Assembly (NCBI RefSeq): GCF_900103585.1
Contig: NZ_FNHV01000015.1
Span: 124,001 to 188,000 of the forward strand
DNA from: Streptomyces sp. cf386
GTDB taxonomy: Bacteria > Actinomycetota > Actinomycetes > Streptomycetales > Streptomycetaceae
Direction: 5' to 3'
Length of the DNA: 64,000 bases
Shown: positions 8,371-15,261 of the stretch, in pieces
How the letters are laid out: each line of letters opens with the position of its first letter
Position numbering within the stretch: the first letter of the stretch is position 1
The notes under the pieces: generated by a model
Databases searched by the model: none
The model's input: the letters and a program-made list of their open reading frames with translations, nothing else
What the model was told of the DNA's origin: nothing
Made by a program: the position numbers and the translations under genes

Positions 8371-8426
8371 TTCCGTTTCGGAACACCAAGGCGGTAACGG
8401 AACACCGGGGCCGTTCCGAAACGGAA
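8371..8426. repeat. 14-bp perfect inverted repeat with internal dyads
   Basis: TTCCGTTTCGGAAC (8371-8384) and its exact reverse complement (8413-8426) are 28 bp apart. Each arm is itself a near-palindrome, and an additional half site AACGGAAC lies between them (8396-8403). The repetition looks like a multi-site operator. The next gene starts about 80 bp downstream at 8504. Confidence 0.5.
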
Positions 8427-8503
8427 CATGAGACCTTTCGGGAGGTCGGGGTTCCGCCCACGCCTGCCAGGCCACCAAGTCACGGCGCGGATCGGCGTCC
8501 TGG

Positions 8504-9574
8504 ATGAGCGACGACAGCGTCTCCAGGGGCACTCTGTCGGAGAACCAGGAATCCATGGCGGTGGTACGAGGCCGAACCAAAGAGCTGCACGGAAGCTGGT
8601 GCCGTGACGGCCATGAAATCCGGCTCGTCGACACACCCGCCTGGCGCTTGGCCACGCTGACACCCATTCCGGTACCGGCACGACTCGTGCAGCCGCATCC
8701 AGTCGTCAAAGCGCTGCAGGGTCTCCCTCATCCCATGGGGCTGACCAAGTCCGTGCAGAACAGGGCTTTCCGTCTCATCCATGCCCTGCTCACTGCAACT
8801 CAGAGGGCGGGGCACACCGTCGCAATCGGCAAAGCGAATGCAGCACCGCTACCGCATCGCCGGCGAAGCGGCCCACCTCACTTCACGATCACGTCACAGG
8901 GCCAGACATGCGAATTCCTCCTCCTACAGGAACAGGACCGGGTCGAGCACGCCCCCACACAGAAGGAACTCACCGACACCGAGAAGCACTCCTGGGTCAG
9001 GATCCCTCGCTACGACTACTCCCCCGCTGACCGCTTGAGAATCTGTGTCAGCGGTGGGCTGCCGCACCGGGCCAGCGAGTGGGCCGACGTGGCCGCACGC
9101 CCTCTCGAAGACCAACTCGCCGAGATCGTGCAGGAGGTCGGTCTCCGCGGACAGGCAGCCGAACACAAGCGTCTGGCTGACCTGGAGGAAGCTCAGCAGA
9201 AGCGCCTGCGGTGGGAAGCCGCGAAGCGACAGGCCACGACCGAATACGCAGAGGCATACCGCGTCCGCCACCTCGAGGCACAGCACGCGGCGTGGAGGCG
9301 CGCAGCTAGCCTCGTCGAGCACATCGGCGCACTGCGACTTCATGCAGAGGGTCTGCCGCCCGGGCCGGACAGGGACGAAGCCGAGGCATGGATCGCGTGG
9401 GCCGAGAGCCACGTGAAACGCCTGAATCCGCTCAACGGTTCACCGCTGCTACCGGAAATCTGTGAACCAAATACACGTGGAAGGAAATGGCAGGTCAGAG
9501 CCCTGTGCTCCATAAATCGGACACGGAGTCGATGTGCATTACGTGCAGAGTGGGCGGTACGTGCAAAATGTTGA
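8504..9574 (+). CDS. Hypothetical protein, 356 aa, charged helical C-terminal module
   Basis: I do not recognise the family. The N-terminal 200 residues include an AFRLIHALLTATQRAGHTVA segment. From about residue 199 (RPLEDQLAEIVQEVGLRGQA) there is a strongly charged, probably coiled-coil helical module rich in E, A, R and K, ending near ESHVKRLNPLNGSPLLPE. That module is duplicated as a separate gene at 14576-15055. The final 35 residues (SINRTRSRCALRAEWAVRAKC) look like read-through past the natural end, which the paralogue places soon after the PLLPE motif. The ATG at 8504 has no strong ribosome site. Function unknown. Confidence 0.6.
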   Translation: MSDDSVSRGTLSENQESMAVVRGRTKELHGSWCRDGHEIRLVDTPAWRLATLTPIPVPARLVQPHPVVKALQGLPHPMGLTKSVQNRAFRLIHALLTATQRAGHTVAIGKANAAPLPHRRRSGPPHFTITSQGQTCEFLLLQEQDRVEHAPTQKELTDTEKHSWVRIPRYDYSPADRLRICVSGGLPHRASEWADVAARPLEDQLAEIVQEVGLRGQAAEHKRLADLEEAQQKRLRWEAAKRQATTEYAEAYRVRHLEAQHAAWRRAASLVEHIGALRLHAEGLPPGPDRDEAEAWIAWAESHVKRLNPLNGSPLLPEICEPNTRGRKWQVRALCSINRTRSRCALRAEWAVRAKC

Positions 9575-9584
9575 CGCTCAATTT

Positions 9585-9920
9585 GCCGCCCAAACGTCAC
9601 TGCGCACGCTCGCGGTCCCGGCGGGCGAGGCGGACGCCAGCCCCTTCGGCGTCAGCGTGATCACCGACCAGATCGGCCTCGACATTGCCGCCTGCTCACC
9701 GGCGAACAGGACCCGGCTCCCCTCCCCACACGGGAGTCGAATACCGCCTCACTGCACTGGCCACCGAACCTGCCAAGCCGGCATGGTCCGCGTCGGCCCG
9801 AAGGCCGGCAGCGCCATCAGCGACGAACGCTGGGCCCTGCCACCAGCCGCACTCGGCCGTTTCCTCGCGGCGCTGCCCGCCCTCATGTCACTCGGTCGCA
9901 TCCAACTCGATTCCGGGCCA
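9585..9920 (+). pseudogene. Allophanate hydrolase (AtzF-type) remnant
   Basis: Three pieces in different frames match the expected order of an allophanate hydrolase. AVPAGEADASPFGVSVI (about 9612-9662) resembles the end of the amidase half. EYRLTALATEPAKPAW (about 9739-9786) and then MVRVGPKAG to ERWALPPAALGRFLAA and LGRIQLDSG (9783-9917) resemble the C-terminal domain. The frames are broken relative to each other, and most of the gene is missing. The assignment is from remembered family motifs and needs a profile search. Confidence 0.5.
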
Positions 9921-10095
9921 GCATGCAATCATATCGTCACCACCCGTGCACCCTCCGTCCCGGCCCACAGTGCTGGAGCGGAGATACGTGACATGAAGAG
10001 CAGGGGCGCACCGCCGTCATCGGGGCGTCAGCCGCCACGCGAACGCCTCATGCAGGAGGCGCTGTCCCGTGACTGCGGGCACTTCCCACGACCCG

Positions 10096-10386
10096 TCCCC
10101 ACGACCCGCCTGCCGCCGCCTCCCCCGCAGGAGCGGATCCTTGGGCCGCGTCGGCCGTCGGGCTGGGTCCTGCAGAAGCTGGACTGCGGCCGAGGTCCCA
10201 GCCGGGGCGTCATCCACCGTCGACTGCGCGGAAGCACCCGCCGGGGCGTCGGCGCTCAGCCTGGACAAGGCGCTGGGCGCCGCAGAACTTCCGGGCACCC
10301 GGCTGTGCTCTCTGTGCGGCGCGGCCCAGGAGTTGGATCCCCTCTTGCGGGGGTTCGAGGCTGGCTTCGACCACCACCGACGGCGC
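10096..10386 (+). pseudogene. Frameshifted remnant of a small CxxC protein
   Basis: One frame reads SGWVLQKLDCGRGPSRGVIH. After a shift at about 10218 the next frame reads VDCAEAPAGASALSLDKALG, then GTRLCSLCGAAQELDPLL. The two pieces join into a plausible domain ending with a CSLCG pair, reminiscent of C-terminal parts of small Streptomyces proteins such as the DUF6233 group (tentative). No intact start or stop belongs to it. Together with the preceding remnant, this fills 9575-10450 with gene debris. Confidence 0.38.
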
Positions 10387-10450
10387 CCCACCCGCCTACC
10401 TCCCACTGAGAATTCCCGACTTCGGCATGGACGCGCCCGAGGGCCGGACG

Positions 10451-11353
10451 CTACTCGCGAGGGCCTGACGCTACTGGTGGTGAGGGCGGCCGGGTCGTGG
10501 TGGCGGCCCCGCCCACGCGGGCCTCGAAGCACTCCCGTTCGCCGTCGGCCGACGCGGGCCGGAAGCAGGCCCGGACGGTGCTGCCGGGACGGACTTCGGT
10601 CATCTCGGTATAGATGAAGGTTGCCGCGTCGTCCTTGTTCCTGATGCGCACGCCGTGGGTCGGGCCGCCTGCCGTGACGTCCACCCAGTCGCCGATCTCG
10701 GTACCCCAGATCCGGGCCCAGCTCGCGCCGCACTTCTTGTTGTAGCGCAGCTCGACGTGGGCGCCGGTGGCAGTGCGGTACGAGGCGAGGGTGTCGGGGC
10801 CGATGCCGCAGATCAGGCGCATCGGGTCCCGGCCCTCGCAGGCGGCTCCATGGCATTGGGGAGCGAGGGAGAACGGGACGGAGGCCGGCAGCGGTTCGTC
10901 CTCCTGAGCCTGCGAGTCCGGCAGAAGGAAGAACAGCAGGGCCGCAACACCACCGACGATCACGGTGTACGCCGACGCCAGCACCACCAGGAGCCTGCCC
11001 CCGAGCCTGCCCCCGCGCAGGTGCCGCCGCCCGGCTCCGGCGGGCGACGGCGTCTCCTGGGGATCTGGCCGCGGCGACTCGTCCGTGGGAGGGGCGGGCG
11101 CGGGGGCCACCGCGCGTCCGCTCCAGTGCGACTCGGAGATCTCCCACAGGGCCAGCAGCCGCCCGTCCGGTTCGTTCGCGAGCCGGCACAGTTCCTGTAC
11201 GGCCTGGCGAGGAGGCAAGCTCTTGCCGTTGAGGTAACGCTCCCACGAGGACTTGCTGTACGCCGTCCGCTCCGCCAGCGCCGCCAGGCTCAGCCCCGCA
11301 CCGGCCCGCAGCTCCCGCAGCGCCGCGAACAGCCGGGTGTGTTCCGCGGTCAC
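10451..11353 (-). CDS. Membrane-anchored HTH protein with extracytoplasmic DUF2690 domain
   Basis: The protein is 300 aa from GTG 11353, which overlaps the upstream stop as GTGA. Residues 5-60 form an XRE-type helix-turn-helix (LAERTAYSKSSWERYLNGKS). A basic stretch (RRHLRGGRLGGR, 109-120) precedes one membrane helix (about 121-144), so the N-terminus should be cytoplasmic. Residues about 167-262 match DUF2690, with cysteines in CHGAACEG, LICG and KKCG that may form disulfides outside. The HTH closely resembles that of the upstream gene product, so the two are likely diverged duplicates with different outer domains. A membrane-bound one-component regulator is inferred. Confidence 0.78.
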   Translation of the reverse strand: MTAEHTRLFAALRELRAGAGLSLAALAERTAYSKSSWERYLNGKSLPPRQAVQELCRLANEPDGRLLALWEISESHWSGRAVAPAPAPPTDESPRPDPQETPSPAGAGRRHLRGGRLGGRLLVVLASAYTVIVGGVAALLFFLLPDSQAQEDEPLPASVPFSLAPQCHGAACEGRDPMRLICGIGPDTLASYRTATGAHVELRYNKKCGASWARIWGTEIGDWVDVTAGGPTHGVRIRNKDDAATFIYTEMTEVRPGSTVRACFRPASADGERECFEARVGGAATTTRPPSPPVASGPRE

Positions 11354-12147
11354 TTCGGATCCGCCTCCCGCAGGGCCTGCCAGGTGGGCGGGTCGATGAC
11401 TCCGTTCACGATCAGCCCGTTCCGCTTCTGCATGAGCTCGACCGCCCGCCGCGTCTTCGGGCCGAAGACGCCGTCGATCTCCCCCGGCGCGGTGCCCGCC
11501 CGGCGCAGCAGGCACTGCGCCTCGGCCACTTCGAGCCCCACTTGGGTGTTGGACAGGAGGATGTCCGTGGTCCGGCTCAGGCCCGCGGACCAGCGGCCGT
11601 CACGCTGCTCAAGCCGGCAGGTGTAGATGACCGGCACCAGGGACTCCGACACGGTGGCCGGGGCCGTCGCGACAGCATCGCCGCGGTCGTGCGCGAGCTG
11701 GGCACGGGCCTCGGTGAGCCGCACGGCCAGCAGGAGCGCCGCGGAGACGGACAGCACCGTGACCACGGCTCCCGCCGTGACCGCGGCGCGCAGGTGACGC
11801 CCGTACGGCTGCTGCTCCGTCGGGGGGTGTGCCGGTGTCGTGGAGAGGTTCTCGGGGGCGTCGGTGGTGACCACCCGTCCCTCCGCCCAGCGTTGGGCGG
11901 CGATCTCGTGCATCACCAGCAGCCGGGACGGATCGTCACCGCCGACGCGGGCCATCGCCTCGACGGCCTCCCGGGGCGGCAGAGACCTGCCGTTCAGATA
12001 TCGCTGCCACGACTTCGCGCTGTACCCGGTCTTCGCGGCCAGTTGACGGGTGCTCAGTTCGCTGCGGTCCTTCAGTTTGCGCAATCGCACGATCAACTGG
12101 TGAACGTGTGGATGCAGTTCAGCAGGCAGCTCTTTCCAACGCGACAT
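11350..12147 (-). CDS. Membrane-anchored HTH protein with C-terminal peptidoglycan-binding domain
   Basis: The protein is 265 aa from ATG 12147, preceded by a GGGGGA ribosome site. XRE-type HTH at about 15-75 (LAAKTGYSAKSWQRYLNGRS), an approximately 40-residue linker, one membrane helix (121-142) and a PG_binding_1 domain at about 200-262 (AQCLLRRAGTAPGEIDGVFGP, PPTWQALRE). This order puts the HTH inside and the wall-binding domain outside. It could sense peptidoglycan or its hydrolysis and act on DNA from the membrane; that is inference. It is translationally coupled to the DUF2690 gene and diverges from genes for secreted peptidoglycan-binding proteins. Confidence 0.8.
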   Translation of the reverse strand: MSRWKELPAELHPHVHQLIVRLRKLKDRSELSTRQLAAKTGYSAKSWQRYLNGRSLPPREAVEAMARVGGDDPSRLLVMHEIAAQRWAEGRVVTTDAPENLSTTPAHPPTEQQPYGRHLRAAVTAGAVVTVLSVSAALLLAVRLTEARAQLAHDRGDAVATAPATVSESLVPVIYTCRLEQRDGRWSAGLSRTTDILLSNTQVGLEVAEAQCLLRRAGTAPGEIDGVFGPKTRRAVELMQKRNGLIVNGVIDPPTWQALREADPK

Positions 12148-12478
12148 GTTCCCCCGCTCGCGCCAGGGCCGCTGGTCCGGCCCCCGTGTCCCGGTCTCAT
12201 TCTGCATCAGCTGTCACGGGGATCACAGAGCGGGCACGCCGCCCTGGTGCGACCCAGCCCTGGCGCGGAATCAGCCATTCCCTCTCACCGCAGTCCCGGC
12301 GCAGTCCCGCCGCAGGGACTCGCGGGCGACATCTCCGCAGGTCAGTGCACGGGACGTCCCGGGATGAGGTCACTTCCGCGTCAGCTGTGGCTGAACACCG
12401 CGCCGAACCCGCAGTCTCGTTGCGGAGCCGGCCGGTGCGGTCGGCTCCGACCAACGCACGTCAACGGAGGGGAACAGC
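12148..12478. promoter_or_regulatory. Divergent spacer of the cell-wall cluster
   Basis: This 331-bp gene-free spacer separates the HTH operon (minus) from the secreted protein (plus). It contains a GGGACGTCCC palindrome (12351-12360), a doubled GCAGTCCC motif with an opposing GGGACT nearby (about 12292-12320), and two copies of a TCAGCTGT motif (near 12209 and 12380). They are candidate binding sites for the HTH proteins. No promoter elements are certain. Confidence 0.4.
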
Positions 12479-12925
12479 ATGCGAGCTCTCACCAAGGCAC
12501 TCGTCAGTGTCACCACCGCCGTCGGGATCGCCGCCGGCGGCCTGGCCACCGCGGGCACGGCCATGGCGGCTCCCGCGCCGGCCCAGCAGCAGGCGGCGAG
12601 CGACGAGGTCGTCGCGCCGCTCGCGGTGGAGAACCTGGGGCTGACCCGGGCGGAGGCCAGGAACGTCCAGCGCTGGCTGGCGACGCACTGGGACTACAAC
12701 GACGCGATCGACGGGTACCTCGGCACCAACAGCTGGAAGGCGTTCCAGCGCTGCCTGGCGAAGTACTGGGACTACAACGACGACATCGACGGCATCGTCG
12801 GCCCCAACACGATCAAGGCGCTGCAGCGCCTGCTGAAGGCCAACGGCGACTACAACGGCGCGATCGACGGCATCGCCGGCGCCGGGACCAGGTCGGCGTT
12901 CAAGACGTGGGCCAACAGGCTCTGA
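12479..12925 (+). CDS. Small secreted protein with three peptidoglycan-binding-like repeats
   Basis: The 148-aa protein starts at ATG 12479 with GGAGGGG about 8 bases upstream. A Sec signal peptide (MRALTKALVS to about A30, TAMA-A) is followed by a short A/P/Q linker. Then come three head-to-tail 26-residue repeats at 67-92, 93-118 and 119-144, each with the pattern (W/G)DYN-x-x-IDG-x-x-G-x-x-(T/S). The repeats resemble half units of peptidoglycan-binding domains. It carries no catalytic domain, so a wall-bound structural or signalling role is likely. A strong hairpin follows. Confidence 0.82.
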   Translation: MRALTKALVSVTTAVGIAAGGLATAGTAMAAPAPAQQQAASDEVVAPLAVENLGLTRAEARNVQRWLATHWDYNDAIDGYLGTNSWKAFQRCLAKYWDYNDDIDGIVGPNTIKALQRLLKANGDYNGAIDGIAGAGTRSAFKTWANRL

Positions 12926-12950
12926 CGGACCAGCCGTCCCACGAACCCAC

Positions 12951-12988
12951 CGCGGCCCGTCCCCTCATGCAGGAAGGGACGGGCCGCG
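12951..12988 (+). terminator. Hairpin terminator after the small secreted protein
   Basis: CGCGGCCCGTCCC and GGGACGGGCCGCG form a perfect 13-bp stem with a 12-nt loop, 25 bp after the stop codon. There is no U-tract, as is usual in Streptomyces. Confidence 0.75.
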
Positions 12989-13149
12989 TGCGTCCCTCCG
13001 GTCCGCCCGGTGATCCGGACGAAACCGCCTGGCGGGGTCCCGTCCTTCGCCATCACTCCTGCAAGTGAAGATCCGCTGACGACAAGCATTCCAAGCCCTG
13101 GTCGGCCCACTCGGCTCGGCGTGCCACAACAAAAGGAATACGGGGAATC

Positions 13150-14238
13150 ATGTCTCTTCGCAGCCGACTCACGCGCCGCGCGCGGGTCACTCTCATAGGC
13201 GTCGCCGCCGGAGGTGTCGCGGCCGCAATCGCCGTCGTACCGTCGCTCGCCGACAGCGACTCCTCGGAGCTGGCGACGGTCGCCGCCCAGAAGGAGACCG
13301 ACTACGGGCCCGAGCCCGAGGCCGACAGCAAGCTCGTCACCCAGGTCAGCGAGCTGTCGACCATGGCCACGTCCACGCTCTCGGGCGACACGATGATCAA
13401 CCGGGCCCGTACCTGGCTCACGGCAGACAACGGAGGCCCGGTCCCCTACAGCATGGAGCGCACTTGGAAGGACGGCTACCGCCAGGACTGCTCCGGCTAT
13501 GTCTCCATGGCGCTCGGGCTGGGGCAGCCCGGCCTGAACACCGTCGGGCTGGCCGACTCGCGCGTCACCACGCGGCTCAGCAGCGTGAGTCAGCTCAAGA
13601 AGGGTGACCTGCTGATCGACTACAGCACCACTGACGGCGATTTCCGTCACGTGGTGATCTTCGAGAAGTGGGCCGACACGTCGCACAGCGCCTACTGGGC
13701 GTACGAACAGCGCGGTACGTACGGCACGACCCACCGGCAGCTCAGGTACGGGATCGGCAGTGACAACTATGACCCCTTCCGCCCGGTCAAGCTGGGTGAT
13801 GGCGGTGGCGGCGGGCAGCTCCCGTCCCCGGGTGTCTCCTGGCCGATTCTCCAGAGCGGCTCCAAGGGTGCGGACGTGCGGTCCGCCCAGCAGCTGCTGA
13901 CCGCGCGGGGCTACACGGTCGAGGCCGACGGCATCTTCGGCCCGAAGACCCGCTCCGCGGTGATCCAGTTCCAGGAGTCCCGGTCCCTGGCCGCTGACGG
14001 CGTCATCGGCCCGAACACCTGGTCCAAGCTGATCGAGACGGTGCAGTACGGCTCGTCCGGCCAGGCGGTGAAGGCAGCGCAGACGCAGCTGAACGTCTAC
14101 GGCTACGGCCTCGCGGTCGACGGCGCGTTCGGCTCGAACACGAAGTCGGCGGCGGTCGCCTTCCAGGAGAACCACCACTTGCAGGTCGACGGCGTCCTCG
14201 GCCCGGAGACCTGGCGCACCCTGCTCGGCACCCGCTGA
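13150..14238 (+). CDS. Secreted NlpC/P60-like peptidase with two peptidoglycan-binding domains
   Basis: This 362-aa protein starts at ATG 13150 with GGGG upstream. Residues 10-35 are a signal or anchor helix (RARVTLIGVAAGGVAAAIAV). Residues about 80-215 contain YRQDCSGYVSMALGL (C114) and, after GDLLIDY, HVVIFE (H167), the spacing of an NlpC/P60-type Cys-His pair. It diverges from the standard family, so peptidase activity is probable rather than certain. Two PG_binding_1 domains follow (about 230-297 and 298-360), each with DG-x-(F/I)G. It likely acts in the wall on peptidoglycan cross-links or stems. It lies co-directional with the small secreted repeat protein but after that gene's terminator. 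Confidence 0.8.
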   Translation: MSLRSRLTRRARVTLIGVAAGGVAAAIAVVPSLADSDSSELATVAAQKETDYGPEPEADSKLVTQVSELSTMATSTLSGDTMINRARTWLTADNGGPVPYSMERTWKDGYRQDCSGYVSMALGLGQPGLNTVGLADSRVTTRLSSVSQLKKGDLLIDYSTTDGDFRHVVIFEKWADTSHSAYWAYEQRGTYGTTHRQLRYGIGSDNYDPFRPVKLGDGGGGGQLPSPGVSWPILQSGSKGADVRSAQQLLTARGYTVEADGIFGPKTRSAVIQFQESRSLAADGVIGPNTWSKLIETVQYGSSGQAVKAAQTQLNVYGYGLAVDGAFGSNTKSAAVAFQENHHLQVDGVLGPETWRTLLGTR

Positions 14239-14261
14239 CACGAGCGGTCCCGGCGGCCGAC

Positions 14262-14305
14262 CGACGGCTCCTTCCCACTGCGCCCACAGCGGGATGGAGC
14301 CGTCG
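14262..14305 (+). terminator. Hairpin terminator after the NlpC/P60-like gene
   Basis: CGACGGCTCC (14262-14271) and GGAGCCGTCG (14296-14305) form a perfect 10-bp stem with a 24-nt loop, just downstream of the stop at 14238. Confidence 0.6.
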
Positions 14306-14324
14306 CTGTACATCCGTGGAGCCG

Positions 14325-14573
14325 ATGGAAGCGTGGCAGCGTCCCGAGGGCTACTGGCTGGGCACGGCACGCTCGTTCGCCGACTCGCCCATCTGGTCGG
14401 AGCAGGAGCAGAAGGAGGTCGCGGTACTGCGGAAGTGCGCACGCGAACTCGTCGGCGCGATCGTCACGCACGCGTTCTGGAGCGAGGTCGATGGACCCGA
14501 GCGGCCCGATGCCCGCTCCAAGCTCAAGCACGCCCTCGGCACCGAGGACGGTGAGGGCCAGGAGGCGACGTAG
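14325..14573 (+). CDS. Small hypothetical protein, 82 aa
   Basis: I do not recognise the family. The product begins MEAWQRPEGYWLGTARSFAD, contains a VAVLRKCARELVGAIVTHAF helix and is acidic at the end. GTG at 14316 adds three residues and is an alternative start; neither start has a clear ribosome site. It ends 2 bp before the next GTG and carries that gene's GGAGG site within its last codons, so the two are probably co-translated. Confidence 0.6.
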   Translation: MEAWQRPEGYWLGTARSFADSPIWSEQEQKEVAVLRKCARELVGAIVTHAFWSEVDGPERPDARSKLKHALGTEDGEGQEAT

Positions 14574-14575
14574 CC

Positions 14576-15055
14576 GTGGCGGACACGCCGCCCGAGCCAC
14601 CGAATGGGCCGACACCCCTCGACCGCCCCCTCGAAGACCAACTCACCGAGATCACACAGGAAGTGACCCTCCGCGGAGAAGCCGCCAAAGGCAAGCGACT
14701 GGCAGACCTGGAAGCGGCCCGACAGCAGCGACTGCGCTGGGAAGCCGCGATGCAGCAGGCTCGCATCGACTACGCCGAGGCATACCGCGTGAAGCACCTC
14801 GAAACCCAGGCGGAAGCGTGGCACCACGCGACCCGGCTGGCCGAATGCGTCCCCGCCCGAGCCCAAGGAGAAGCTCTGCCGCCCGGCCAGGAGAAGAGCA
14901 CAGCCGAGGCATGGCTCGAGTTCGCCGACGCCCATCTCGAGCGCCTCAACCCTCTGAACACGAGTCCCCAGCTACCCGACGTCCCAGAACCCCGCCCTGA
15001 CGACCTGCGGCCCTTCCTCCGCCGCTGGAGCCCGCACGGCCCCCACTCCTACTGA
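14576..15055 (+). CDS. Hypothetical helical protein, paralogue of the C-terminal module of the 8504-9574 protein
   Basis: The protein is 159 aa from GTG 14576, with GGAGG 10 bases upstream. From RPLEDQLTEITQEVTLRGEA onward it aligns without gaps over about 100 residues with the C-terminal half of the 356-aa protein. They share KRLADLE, RLRWEAA, YAEAYRV, LPPG and RLNPLN. The charged, alanine-rich sequence suggests long helices or a coiled coil. Function unknown. The two copies bracket the remnants and the cell-wall cluster. Confidence 0.68.
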   Translation: MADTPPEPPNGPTPLDRPLEDQLTEITQEVTLRGEAAKGKRLADLEAARQQRLRWEAAMQQARIDYAEAYRVKHLETQAEAWHHATRLAECVPARAQGEALPPGQEKSTAEAWLEFADAHLERLNPLNTSPQLPDVPEPRPDDLRPFLRRWSPHGPHSY

Positions 15056-15142
15056 CTCGGCAAGGTTTCGGTAAGCCCTCAGTCAGATCCCAGCCTTCGC
15101 GAGCTACTGACCTGCACCCAAGAGACCTGATGACACGTCAGA

Positions 15143-15206
15143 ACGTGCGTCAAACGTGCGTCAAACATGCGCCGCGTGCGTCAAACGTGCGTCAACCGTG
15201 CGTCAA
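15143..15206 (+). repeat. Tandem array of an 11-bp repeat, (A/C)CGTGCGTCAA
   Basis: Copies lie at 15143-15153, 15154-15164, 15185-15195 and 15196-15206. A nine-base copy lies at 15176-15184 and a degenerate unit at 15165-15175. The 11-bp period puts each site about one helical turn apart. The array sits 87 bp after a stop codon and about 55 bp before the end of the next (opposite-strand) gene, within 15056-15261, which otherwise holds nothing recognisable. Iteron, multi-site operator or element-end functions are possible. Confidence 0.75.
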
Positions 15207-15261
15207 GATATCGCCCATAACGCCCACAGCGCACCTAACGCACATCACCCGAACCTGCAGG

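Noticed and set aside
15143..15206. Possible CRISPR array
   Set aside because: Units are 11 bp and contiguous with no spacers, and no cas genes are near.
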